Below are positions 1-8,089 of a stretch of 47,160 bases of DNA, one piece after another. The translations under genes and the position numbers were made by a program. Below the pieces are notes generated by a model. The model saw nothing but the letters and a program-made list of their open reading frames with translations, did no database searches and had not been told where the DNA came from. The DNA comes from Brevinematales bacterium (GTDB taxonomy: Bacteria > Spirochaetota > Brevinematia > Brevinematales > GWF1-51-8): contig JABLXV010000021.1 in NCBI GenBank assembly GCA_013177895.1, positions 1 to 47,160 on the forward strand, read 5' to 3'. The stretch's first letter is position 1; the number at the start of each line of letters is the position of its first letter.

Positions 1-46
1 CAACTTTCGCCTTGAATTCCGCTGAATGCTTGGTTCGCTGTGACAT
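1..46 (-). CDS. IS3-family transposase OrfA, N-terminal 15 codons only
   Basis: Reading leftwards from ATG at 46-44 gives MSQRTKHSAEFKAKV, the typical opening of IS3-family OrfA proteins, whose N-terminal helix-turn-helix binds the element ends. A strong ribosome binding site (AGAAGGAGA) lies seven bases upstream of the ATG. The rest of the gene, and the OrfB integrase normally made with it by frameshifting, are outside the window. The call rests on a short but characteristic stretch plus the adjoining terminal repeat. Confidence 0.72.
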   Translation of the reverse strand, partial: MSQRTKHSAEFKAKV

Positions 47-122
47 TGTTTTTCTCCTTCTGTATTTTACAATATCCACAGCAAAATTTCACCTTAACTG
101 CCTGTCCAGTTTTTGGGGCGCA
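1..122 (-). mobile_element. End of an IS3-family insertion sequence (partial)
   Basis: The minus strand carries the first codons of an IS3-type OrfA at 46-1. Upstream of it, at 122-101, is a terminal-repeat-like end beginning TGCGCCCCAAAAACTGG, which resembles the ends of IS3/IS150-group elements. The element runs off the left edge, so only one end is visible. Its outer edge is placed at about 122 because the sequence beyond reads as another gene. The other end and the target duplication lie outside the window. Confidence 0.72.
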
Positions 123-706
123 TTATAGATATTTGGGGAGAGGTTGTATATACAAGTGGTGGCGTAACGTGGACGAATTATTATTGTCAATTATGGCACG
201 TCGGTGGAGTTTATTCGTATACTTTGCATCAGCAAAATAACTACTTGAACTCCTACACTTATGATGCTTTACAACGATTAGCGAAATATTATATACAGAA
301 ATACAAAAATTCTTATCTTGAATGGTATATTTTACGATTGAACGATATGTCTCTACCATACGGGGGAATGTTCGGGATAGCCATTACCGGAACCAATGAC
401 GTGGAGATTCAAAGAAAGGACACGAACGGAAACCTTTATACTATTCTTTACAGGAAAGATGTGGATTTAAGGGTATATTGTCCGCCTCATAGTACGCATC
501 GGCATGGGGTAAACTTCGATTTAGGTATATACTCCGATGATGGTGTAGGAGGAGTAGTGGAAAGTAAACCCATCTCGTATACAATATTATTAGATGCAGC
601 AAATTATTATAATTTTGATATTCATGATGAAGCAAACCATTATCACTTGAAGTATTTACCTACAAGAATGTATGATATTGTATATTATCCTGATTTTACA
701 TGGTAG
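123..706 (+). pseudogene. LAS-type zinc metallopeptidase domain, 5' end removed by the IS
   Basis: This open frame continues from the insertion-sequence end with no convincing start: the only early candidate, TTG at 113, lies inside the IS end and has no ribosome binding site. The readable protein has HRHGVNFD, matching the HxxGxxxD zinc motif of LAS (lysostaphin, D-Ala-D-Ala peptidase, hedgehog-like) enzymes, and near the C-terminus HYH, matching their HxH motif. The segment before it (DMSLPYGG, then PPHSTHR) also fits a family of exported proteins with this domain. Such domains cleave peptidoglycan peptides or similar substrates. I infer a larger exported protein whose N-terminal part lies beyond the IS. 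The frame is AT-rich like the first half of the next gene. Confidence 0.6.
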
Positions 707-724
707 AATAAAGAGGAGAACAAA

Positions 725-1609
725 ATGAAAAGAATAAGAATTATCTATTTTTTAAGCATGATGGGTGTTTCGACATTGCTCTTTAGTATTACCCCATATA
801 ACGAGAAGGCAAATGATTTTAATGCTTTGGTCGAAACAAGTGTGTATCATACGAACGAATGTGTTGTATTTAAATATATAATTCGTTATGATAATAACAA
901 CAAGCGTGATTTTACATTGGCGAGAATATTATTTCCTAAAGCCGTTCAACAGAATATGTTTGTTAAGTTCTATGGAATTACTGATAAGAATATCGATTGG
1001 ACAGGTAATTTTGTTGAAGGTGAAGATAAAAATGGAGTCAGTTTTTATGCTAGAGGTGAGAATGGGAAACCGGGAAAGCCGGGAAAATATGTAATGATCA
1101 ATAAATATATGAGGCTTTATGAAGAAGAATCCAGTTTAAATCCGGGTGAAACATTGACTTTGTATTTGGTCATTAAAAAAGGCGGAATTGTACCCGGAAT
1201 GGCGGAACTCGAGGGATATTGCGGCCAAGCAAGGTGGATTTTCGCGGATGCGGGGGATGAACCAAAGAATTTCGACGACGGGTATTATCCGAAGGTATTC
1301 AAAGTGATCGGCCCGGTGGCGGAACCGCAGAATCCGTCGAGCTTTATCAGCGCTCTCATCGAGTGGACAGTCTACTCCTATAATAAAGGGTGGATATCGA
1401 GTTATGACGTGTATCAGGGGTTGATGGACAAGCTTTCCGCCGTGATGGGGCAAATCCTGCAGGGGAAAGAGAAATATCATACTGCTGTCAACATCCTCGG
1501 CGCGTTCCAAAATCTGCTCGACGCGCAAAGGGGGAAGGCGATAACCGAGCAATGCTACCAGATGCTCTACGTTGATGCTGAAATCCTGATAAAACGATTG
1601 AAAAGTTAA
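725..1609 (+). CDS. Exported protein with C-terminal FIMAH-like domain
   Basis: A 294-residue protein with an N-terminal signal peptide (basic start, then hydrophobic residues about 5-22). Residues about 30-185 are beta-rich and resemble an Ig-like or DUF11-type domain but match no family I can name. Residues about 205-294 fit the helical FIMAH domain found at the C-terminus of exported and surface enzymes: an aromatic-rich helix, GWISSYDVYQGLMDKL, then two more helices. A good ribosome binding site (AGAGGAG) precedes the ATG and the gene starts 18 bases after the broken peptidase gene, so they were probably co-transcribed. Base use changes within the gene: AT-rich up to about 1190, then GC-rich, suggesting a chimera. 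Function unknown. Confidence 0.72.
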   Translation: MKRIRIIYFLSMMGVSTLLFSITPYNEKANDFNALVETSVYHTNECVVFKYIIRYDNNNKRDFTLARILFPKAVQQNMFVKFYGITDKNIDWTGNFVEGEDKNGVSFYARGENGKPGKPGKYVMINKYMRLYEEESSLNPGETLTLYLVIKKGGIVPGMAELEGYCGQARWIFADAGDEPKNFDDGYYPKVFKVIGPVAEPQNPSSFISALIEWTVYSYNKGWISSYDVYQGLMDKLSAVMGQILQGKEKYHTAVNILGAFQNLLDAQRGKAITEQCYQMLYVDAEILIKRLKS

Positions 1610-1646
1610 ATAGCCCTTATTACAGAAAAAAACTTTTGTGCGTATG

Positions 1647-1688
1647 CCGGAGGATAGATGTGTTCTTTAGAATGTGTTTATCCTCCGG
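1647..1688. terminator. Bidirectional terminator between convergent genes
   Basis: CCGGAGGATA at 1647-1656 pairs with TATCCTCCGG at 1679-1688, a perfect 10-bp stem with a 22-base loop. TTTTATT follows on the plus strand and an A-rich tract precedes it (T-rich on the minus strand). It sits between two genes ending at 1609 and 1729. Confidence 0.7.
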
Positions 1689-1728
1689 TTTTATTAGGCG
1701 AAGTGTAATATTTTATCAATAGATATTT

Positions 1729-2847
1729 CTATAATTCTTTCTCGAATATGCGGTAGGTCTTGAGGGGTTTCAGCCCCATCTTTTCGATGGCGTTGCGGAT
1801 ATTGAAGTTATCCTCGAGGATATAATTCGCCTCCAGCTTGATTCGCCTCGGTCTGAGCGCGTTATAGAGGCTGGTGTAGAGAAGCACGTCGAGCCCCATC
1901 CCGTGGTATTCCGGCATCACGGCAAGCCCGAACAGGCGGTAGAACCGTACCCGTTTGATGCCGAACAGGACGTCGAGGAAACCGAACGGGAACAGGCGTC
2001 CGTTGATGCGGCGGAGGACTGTATTCAGGTCGGGGAAGCCGAACGCGTACCCAACGGGAACCTCGTTATCCTCGACAAACCACATCGCGTCGGGGTCGGC
2101 GATCGGGCCGATCTTTTTTACCATATCGATAAATACGCTCCGTTCGACAGGGACATAACCCCAGTTATCCGCGAGAGCGGTATTGGTGATCCTCCAAATA
2201 TGTTCGCCGTCTTCTATCATGCGATTCTTATTGAAACGCCGGACGGACAGGTTGGGCCTATGCTTCAGGATTCTTTCGGAAAACCCGACAAACCGTTCCG
2301 GAATAACATAGCCCTCCTCCGAATCCCCGCTGTACGCCAGTAAATCCTTGACTTTGTGATACCCGGGGAGGCTCCCGACCAGTTCGGGATAGTATGGAGG
2401 ATTATAGGGCGACATGAACACGGCGGGGGTATCGAACCCGGATGCGAGAAATCCCCAGTTTTCGGCGATAGGATGGATAGGCCCGCGGATTGCGGTCATC
2501 CCTTTTGCGGCCAGCCATTTTTCGGTATAGTCCATAACAGCCCTGACAGTTTCGGGCGAGTTTACGCATTCGAACGCGCCGAAAAATCCTGTCTTAGACT
2601 TGTAGTATCGATTGAAAAGATGGTCGATATAGATCAGGTTACGCCCGACGACACGTCCGTCCTCGAGAGCGAGAATCAGACGGAAATCGGTATGTTCGAG
2701 CATGGGATTATATCGAGGGGTATAGGCTTTAATTTCATCCGACCAGATGGGAGGAGCCCAGTAGGGATTGCCGGCATAAATCTTTTCCGGCAGAAACACG
2801 AATTCCTTCATCAGTATCTTATCGCTGACTTCGACAATTTGAGTCAT
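1729..2847 (-). CDS. GNAT-like acyltransferase family protein
   Basis: A cytosolic protein of 372 residues related to the large, mostly uncharacterised N-acetyltransferase-like proteins of GNAT fold. Visible hallmarks are an N-terminal segment with NPYWAPP, a central GPIHPIAENWG stretch, and a C-terminal GNAT-like core in which FGLAVMPEYHGMGLDVLLY corresponds to the beta4-acetyl-CoA loop (the usual Q/RxxGxG/A is relaxed to YHGMG). The frame is open further upstream, but ATG at 2847 is preceded by GGGGGAG at good spacing, so I place the start there. The substrate cannot be read from the sequence. It stands alone, convergent with the preceding gene and divergent from the phosphatase. Confidence 0.7.
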   Translation of the reverse strand: MTQIVEVSDKILMKEFVFLPEKIYAGNPYWAPPIWSDEIKAYTPRYNPMLEHTDFRLILALEDGRVVGRNLIYIDHLFNRYYKSKTGFFGAFECVNSPETVRAVMDYTEKWLAAKGMTAIRGPIHPIAENWGFLASGFDTPAVFMSPYNPPYYPELVGSLPGYHKVKDLLAYSGDSEEGYVIPERFVGFSERILKHRPNLSVRRFNKNRMIEDGEHIWRITNTALADNWGYVPVERSVFIDMVKKIGPIADPDAMWFVEDNEVPVGYAFGFPDLNTVLRRINGRLFPFGFLDVLFGIKRVRFYRLFGLAVMPEYHGMGLDVLLYTSLYNALRPRRIKLEANYILEDNFNIRNAIEKMGLKPLKTYRIFEKEL

Positions 2848-2935
2848 ATCTCCCCCGTCGGTTGGCATACGAATTATTATAACATACGATGGATAAATGT
2901 CAAAATGAGAGTAGGTTTTGAAATGCGAATAAGGC

Positions 2936-2964
2936 TTGACAGAATGGGGAATGAATAGAATAAT
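2936..2964 (+). promoter_or_regulatory. Sigma-70-type promoter of the SpoIIE-type phosphatase gene
   Basis: TTGACA at 2936-2941, 17-base spacer, AATAAT at 2959-2964. The predicted start near 2971 leaves a leader of about 19 bases carrying the ribosome binding site of the GTG start at 2990. Confidence 0.65.
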
Positions 2965-2989
2965 AATAGCGCCGATTTGGAGGGTAGAA

Positions 2990-4375
2990 GTGTCCAAGTT
3001 TGTTAAATTTATCAAGCGGCTGGTATTCGCGAACGATACGGAAAAATTCCCCAAGACCTACCGTGAGGAACTAGGCCGGCAGGCGTATTTCCTATCGTTC
3101 ATTGCAAGCATCATTCTCCTTTTCGTGTGGCTGCCGTATATTCCCCTCGATCAGGCGATCCACCCCGAGCTGCCGTACATTATCTACTTCCGCATCGGTC
3201 TGACAGTAGTCGCGGCCGTCGTCTTTATTCTACGGTTCCTCCCGTACTTTAAGAAAAACGGTATATGGCTCGCGTTTATCATAGAATTCTACCTTCTGGT
3301 GTCCACCGCGATACTGACCGGCATGACCAAAGGCGATTCGTCCTATATGGGCGGGTATCTTTTCATTATCATGGTGACCCTGATCGCGCCGTTACAGCTC
3401 TACCAGAACTATCTGATTATGACCGCATCGGTGGTTACTTTCTTTGTTATCGCGTTCACCTACGGCGCGGACTTCTCCGATCTGCATGCCCAGTATTCCC
3501 TGCGCGACATGGGCTCGACCGTACTGATAGCATCCGTATTTTATTTCCTGATCGACAGGTATCGTTACGGGGCCTTCCTACGCTCGAAGGAGCTTCAGGA
3601 GGAACGGAATAAACTCGCTCTGCGGAACAGGATTATCGAAACGGAACTTTCGATGGCGCGCACGATTCAACAGCACCTGATCCCCACCGCCAACCCGCAG
3701 GAATGGATATCCGCGATCTATAAACCGATGGATCTGGTCGGCGGAGATTTCTACGATTTTATCTTCTTCAAGGATGTCAAAAAGATCGGGATATTTTTAA
3801 GCGACGTATCCGGCCACGGGATTCCCGCGGCGTTTATCACATCGATGATCAAGAGTTTTATCCTTCAGGCGGGACGGTTCCGCGAGGATCCCGCCGCGCT
3901 CCTTCATTATCTCAACGACCTTCTCGCGACACAGACGAATAATAATTTCGTTACCGCGTTCTACGGGATAGTCGATCTCAAGAACCTGACCTATGAATTC
4001 GCTAACGCCGGGCATAATATGCCCTACGTGCTGAAGGGAGACTGTCTCTATCAGCTTCTGCCTGAAAAAGGGGGAAGCCCGCTCGCGGTATTCAAGAGCG
4101 AGGAGATGCGCCGGTTCGGGCGGCAGTACAGGAACAGTACGGTTCAGCTTGAGAAGGGAACGAAGATTGTCCTATGTACCGACGGGTTTCTCGACACGGT
4201 GAATATCGCGAAGCCCGAAAAGGATTTCGAATCCGAGAGGTTATATGATTTGATGCTTGCCAATTCCGGGAAAGCCTCCCGCGAATTCGTGGTAAACCTC
4301 TACCAAGCACTTCTGGAATACCGGGGCGGCGACCATTTTGAGGACGACGTATGCCTGATCTGCCTGGATATTTGA
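2990..4375 (+). CDS. Membrane-bound SpoIIE/RsbU-type serine phosphatase
   Basis: A 461-residue PP2C-type phosphatase. Residues about 25-195 hold roughly six membrane helices forming a sensor-like region, then a helical linker. The C-terminal catalytic domain has the family signatures in order: GGDFYDF, SDVSGHG, NAGHNMPYVL, CTDGFLD and FEDDV, supplying the acidic metal ligands. Such enzymes usually dephosphorylate anti-sigma-factor antagonists or related STAS proteins; no partner is encoded nearby, so the target is unknown. The chosen start is GTG at 2990, preceded by GGAGGG at ideal spacing; an earlier TTG at 2936 coincides with the -35 box. No terminator is seen between this gene and the convergent FAD gene. 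Confidence 0.88.
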   Translation: MSKFVKFIKRLVFANDTEKFPKTYREELGRQAYFLSFIASIILLFVWLPYIPLDQAIHPELPYIIYFRIGLTVVAAVVFILRFLPYFKKNGIWLAFIIEFYLLVSTAILTGMTKGDSSYMGGYLFIIMVTLIAPLQLYQNYLIMTASVVTFFVIAFTYGADFSDLHAQYSLRDMGSTVLIASVFYFLIDRYRYGAFLRSKELQEERNKLALRNRIIETELSMARTIQQHLIPTANPQEWISAIYKPMDLVGGDFYDFIFFKDVKKIGIFLSDVSGHGIPAAFITSMIKSFILQAGRFREDPAALLHYLNDLLATQTNNNFVTAFYGIVDLKNLTYEFANAGHNMPYVLKGDCLYQLLPEKGGSPLAVFKSEEMRRFGRQYRNSTVQLEKGTKIVLCTDGFLDTVNIAKPEKDFESERLYDLMLANSGKASREFVVNLYQALLEYRGGDHFEDDVCLICLDI

Positions 4376-4409
4376 TAAAACTATCTATTGAATATTTTTG
4401 AGTCTTCCA

Positions 4410-5933
4410 CTATTTTACAAAACCCTTATCAGCGTCGATACCGCGTTCCTTCAGCAGGCGTTTCGCGAGGAAGTATCCCCCCGCCATCACGCCGGCGACT
4501 CCGAATCCCGGGAATGTCCATTGCCCGACCATATACAGCCCGTCCACCGGCGTAGTCTGCGGCAGGAATTTCCCGTATGCCGCGCGCGAGTATTCCCACC
4601 CCATGAACGAACCTTCAAAACTGTAGGTATATCTCCACGAGGTGACCGGAGTGGAGGGCTCGCAGAAAAGCAGGGACTTTTCGAAATCGGCGCCGAGCTT
4701 TGCGGCCGCGCGTTCCAGCAGGATACGGCTCGCTTCTTCCTTGACCTTTTTATATGCTTCCCCGCGCTCGCCGTTGGGGCCGCTCTCCCAGTTATTGTGG
4801 TAGGAATAAGGCAGGGGCGCGGTCAGAATAACCGAATGATTCCTCTGACCTGCCGGTTTCTCGGCGACAAACATCCCGAACGGGCAATTTTCCGGCGTGT
4901 TTTCAGACGGTTCGCGGTCGAGCGGGTTGTCGCCCATAAACGCAAAGTAATTCACGCCGCCGAAGTCGTAGGATTCATTCACCCCGATAAAATTAATCAT
5001 CGCGCCGGGAAATACCTTCCTTGCGCGGATATTCGCGCGGAGCGGCTCCAGATCGAACACCCCATCGATCAGCTTGAATAGGAGATGATGCGGCGATGTG
5101 TTGGAGATGATCGTATCGGCGTAGAAATATTCGCCGCTCAGGCATTTGACTCCGTGCGCGAACGGGCGCTTGCCGCTCTCGTCAATCCATACCTTGGCGA
5201 CTTCCTGTTTCAGTATCACCTCGCCGCCGTTCTCGCGGATCGATTCGGCAATCGTTTCGGCTATCCTGCCGATTCCCCCGACAGGGTAATACACTTCGTC
5301 CGTTCGCACGGTTTCCCATCGGTAGGCGAGCCCCATATAGAGCATCGGCCAAAATCCCTTGGAGTAGATCACATTCCGGAGGTCGGTATCCCTGATGAGG
5401 CGTTTCAGGATAGGGATGCCGTCTTTCATGGCATACTTCATCATATGGGGTTTGGACAGCATCATTTTCATCCCGAACCCGATCTTTTCGAATAATCCCA
5501 TCTCGTACGGGGCTTTCGGCGCGCCGCCGGATATGGATTCGCTGATTATCTTTTCGTTGATATCGAACAGTCTGCGGATGTTGGCGGCCTCCTGAGGGAA
5601 CTGCGCGGCCAGATCGTCGATAGGGGAAGTCCCGTGCACTGCGATATCCCTGCCGCCTGTGAAGATACGCATAGTCTCGCGGCGATGGACGGTATCGATT
5701 TTTTTACCCCAGTACTTCATAAACGATTCGATGTAACTTCCTTCCTTCAATTCGTGCAGGCCTTCGATACCGATGTCGAAACGGCAGCCTTTTCGTTCGA
5801 ATGACGACGCGAATCCGCCAGGGGAGCTGTGCTTTTCGAGCACCAGTACTTTCATGCCGTTTTTCGCTAGGAACGCCCCGGCGCTTAATCCGCCGATGCC
5901 CGCTCCGATGATGATCGCGTCATACTTGTCCAT
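4410..5933 (-). CDS. FAD-dependent oxidoreductase, phytoene desaturase/CrtISO-like
   Basis: A 507-residue flavoprotein of the phytoene desaturase, carotenoid isomerase and retinol saturase superfamily. The N-terminus has the Rossmann dinucleotide motif GAGIGGLSAG followed by the acidic end of beta2 (VLEKHSSPGG). The C-terminus has GLYMVGQWTFPGFGVAGVMAGG, the second FAD-contacting region of this family. No other carotenoid genes are in the window, so the substrate is open; these enzymes desaturate, isomerise or saturate polyenes. It is the last gene of the minus-strand operon: the upstream stop codon overlaps its ribosome binding site (TAAGGAG) and its ATG is nine bases further on. Confidence 0.85.
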   Translation of the reverse strand: MDKYDAIIIGAGIGGLSAGAFLAKNGMKVLVLEKHSSPGGFASSFERKGCRFDIGIEGLHELKEGSYIESFMKYWGKKIDTVHRRETMRIFTGGRDIAVHGTSPIDDLAAQFPQEAANIRRLFDINEKIISESISGGAPKAPYEMGLFEKIGFGMKMMLSKPHMMKYAMKDGIPILKRLIRDTDLRNVIYSKGFWPMLYMGLAYRWETVRTDEVYYPVGGIGRIAETIAESIRENGGEVILKQEVAKVWIDESGKRPFAHGVKCLSGEYFYADTIISNTSPHHLLFKLIDGVFDLEPLRANIRARKVFPGAMINFIGVNESYDFGGVNYFAFMGDNPLDREPSENTPENCPFGMFVAEKPAGQRNHSVILTAPLPYSYHNNWESGPNGERGEAYKKVKEEASRILLERAAAKLGADFEKSLLFCEPSTPVTSWRYTYSFEGSFMGWEYSRAAYGKFLPQTTPVDGLYMVGQWTFPGFGVAGVMAGGYFLAKRLLKERGIDADKGFVK

Positions 5934-5942
5934 ACACGCTCC

Positions 5943-6353
5943 TTAACGGTCGCCGTACTTGTGCTTATGCAGTTCCCTTCGCTGTTTTTTATTGATATTG
6001 CCGGTCTGTTCCCGGCGGTTGATCCGTTCCTGCCGTTCGATAATCTCGATATATTCGGCGAGTTCCCCTTCGGGCTTTGCCTTTTCTTCCATCTCGTATA
6101 ACTCCCGGGCGTCGGCTTTACTGATGGAGCGTTGGACGATACCCTTGACGGTGACCTTCCGGTAATCGTTACCGATGAGAATGAGGAGTTCGTCCCCGGG
6201 GCGGACTATCCGGGCGGGTTTCGCGCGTTCGCCGTTTATTTTAACATGCCCGCCCTCGACCGCTTCCGACGCGACGGAGCGCTGCTTAAAGAACCGCGCG
6301 AATTTCAGCCACTTATCGATACGTACTCCGTCCATCGGCTCATTTGTACCCAT
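5943..6353 (-). CDS. S4-domain RNA-binding protein, HslR/Hsp15-like
   Basis: A 136-residue protein with a clear S4 domain: RIDKWLKFARFFKQRS, then GGHVKINGE and ARIVRPGDEL. The order fits the HslR (Hsp15) family, which binds stalled 50S subunits carrying peptidyl-tRNA. The C-terminal third is highly charged, ending in a basic tail (KKQRRELHKHKYGD) that may add RNA contacts. The start at 6353 overlaps the upstream gene by 14 bases and has GAGGACGG in front of it. An in-frame ATG at 6335 is a weaker alternative. Confidence 0.82.
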   Translation of the reverse strand: MGTNEPMDGVRIDKWLKFARFFKQRSVASEAVEGGHVKINGERAKPARIVRPGDELLILIGNDYRKVTVKGIVQRSISKADARELYEMEEKAKPEGELAEYIEIIERQERINRREQTGNINKKQRRELHKHKYGDR

Positions 6354-7137
6354 ACCCGTCCTCGAAATCAGCTTCGTCGATCTCAATCTCGAACTCGTTA
6401 TCGGGTTTGGGCTCGTCCTTGACAGTGTTCTTAGAAAATCCCGCTGTCAGGTGGCATCCGATGACCTGGACATCCACCGGGTATATCCCTTCCTGGTCGG
6501 AGCGCTTGATTTTCAGGAGGAGCACCGCGACACGGGATTCGAACGGACTCAGCAGGTATCCGGGCACGGTGACACGAACCGCTTGGGCGTTCTTTTCCTT
6601 GTAGATAATTTTATCCCCGACGGAGTTATACACATGAAACTCGATTGCGTTAATGTAGGTATAGCCGAGCGCGCTTTTACTCTGCGTCACCAGCACCTGG
6701 TAATCGACATTCGCGTTAGCGGTCTGCACCGGGAAAATGCGGAGATGGGATTCGTACTGGACGATTTTATACTTGGTGAGATTTTTCTCGATGTCATTCT
6801 TGTAAAGTTTCCATATCTCGCCGAGGGATACCGACTGGCCCTTGGAGAAGGTGGTCTCCCAGACGACCTTATCGTCGACAAGGTTCTGGATATAGAAACG
6901 GAACACCGTGTTCTGCATCCCGTCGATATCGGCGGTCAGGTAGGTGAAATAGGCGAAATTCCCGTCCTTCGACCATCCCATCGGATAGACCAGCGGCGCG
7001 AGGTAATACGCGTCCTTTCCCTCTTTCGCGGCGAACGGTATCTCGAGCGCGGACGGGATATAGTACTTCTCGTCCTGCGCGGATAACCGGATCGCCCCCG
7101 CGAGTATAATCGTTAAAATGATTGTCGTGTTTTTCAT
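6340..7137 (-). CDS. Exported protein of unknown function
   Basis: A 265-residue protein with a signal peptide (MKNTTIILTIILAGAIRLSA, likely cleaved after LSA). The mature part is beta-rich, with a WSKDGNFAYFTY stretch resembling one blade of a WD40/TolB-type propeller. It ends in an acidic region (DNEFEIEIDEADFEDG). I do not recognise the family. Its ribosome binding site (AAGGGGAG) overlaps the stop codon of the TraB-like gene, and its own 3' end overlaps the S4 gene, so translation is probably coupled. The combination of signal peptide and coupled neighbours supports a real periplasmic or surface protein. Confidence 0.72.
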   Translation of the reverse strand: MKNTTIILTIILAGAIRLSAQDEKYYIPSALEIPFAAKEGKDAYYLAPLVYPMGWSKDGNFAYFTYLTADIDGMQNTVFRFYIQNLVDDKVVWETTFSKGQSVSLGEIWKLYKNDIEKNLTKYKIVQYESHLRIFPVQTANANVDYQVLVTQSKSALGYTYINAIEFHVYNSVGDKIIYKEKNAQAVRVTVPGYLLSPFESRVAVLLLKIKRSDQEGIYPVDVQVIGCHLTAGFSKNTVKDEPKPDNEFEIEIDEADFEDGYGYK

Positions 7138-7149
7138 ATGATTCTCCCC

Positions 7150-8046
7150 TTAGTATCTTAGAATTTTGATACCCTTTTGTTCGAGAAGGCTGATAATCCC
7201 CTTCTCGCCGACATAATGCGCCGCCCCGACAATAACGAAATAGGTTCCGCCGCCGCGCAGGAATTGCATTATTTTTTCCGTCATAGTTATATTTCGGTCA
7301 TCGATGAGCGATTTATTGAATTCCTTCTCCCAATTATCTTTCGGGTACAAAACAAATTTCTCGAAATCCTCGATATTGCCCGTTTTCCACAGGTTCAATA
7401 ATACAGCAAACTGGTTTTTCATTGTTTCGGGAGGCTGCATCTGGCTCGCGAGAAAATGGATTTGATTGGTGAGATTCATCCTCGAGAAAAGTTTGATCTG
7501 AAACTCGGCGGTTTCCAGTTCGAGTACGGGTTTGGTTTCCCCGATTCGGTTGAGGAAATAGGTCTCTATCCCCGATGCGGCCTGCGCCCCGGAGTTCTGC
7601 ATATTGATGCCGGACAGGGTGAACCCGACGAGCCACGGCTTCATCCGGTCGAGCACCTGCATGGAGAGTTTTTTATCCTGGGTGTATGCGCCCAGCGATT
7701 GGTACAATGCCGGGGGGATGTTATTCGAAAGGCTGTCCTTCCCGAAATACATTCCCTCCTTCATAATGAGGACATTGATAGCGGTCTGGGATTTATACGG
7801 GTCAAGCTCCAAGACGAGGTAATCCGAGTTGCTGAACGCGTTCTCGATAACCGGGTCGAGCGGGTAGATCGATTCGTCCGCCGCGTGCACCGACCCCATC
7901 AGATATACCGTATTGCTGACGCCCACCGCTTTCCAGAAAAAGAGCCGCCCCTTATCGGCGGGTTTGACAACCCCCTGTCCGCACGACGAGGCCAGCAGCG
8001 CGAAAAAGACGATCCATAACGCGGAAACTAAACCCTTACGAAACAT
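7150..8046 (-). CDS. TraB/GumN family lipoprotein
   Basis: A 298-residue protein of the TraB/GumN (Tiki-related) superfamily, putative metal-dependent proteases. Diagnostic segments are GSVHAAD near the N-terminus, YLVLELDP, a central LELETAEFQI, and GGGTYFVIVGAAHYVGEKG near the C-terminus; the two GxxH-type elements and the Glu residues supply the expected active-site groups. The N-terminus is a lipoprotein signal ending in the lipobox LASSC, placing the protein on a membrane. A frame is open from 8088 (GTG), but ATG at 8046 has AGGAG ten bases upstream and gives a classical signal peptide, so I prefer it. Second gene of the minus-strand operon. Confidence 0.85.
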   Translation of the reverse strand: MFRKGLVSALWIVFFALLASSCGQGVVKPADKGRLFFWKAVGVSNTVYLMGSVHAADESIYPLDPVIENAFSNSDYLVLELDPYKSQTAINVLIMKEGMYFGKDSLSNNIPPALYQSLGAYTQDKKLSMQVLDRMKPWLVGFTLSGINMQNSGAQAASGIETYFLNRIGETKPVLELETAEFQIKLFSRMNLTNQIHFLASQMQPPETMKNQFAVLLNLWKTGNIEDFEKFVLYPKDNWEKEFNKSLIDDRNITMTEKIMQFLRGGGTYFVIVGAAHYVGEKGIISLLEQKGIKILRY

Positions 8047-8089
8047 GCCACTCATTCTCCTGTAGAAATTTCGTTCAATGCGTTTCACC

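Noticed and set aside
2848-3054. Longer N-terminus for the GNAT-like protein
   Set aside because: The extension overlaps the divergent promoter and phosphatase gene, and a strong ribosome binding site marks 2847.
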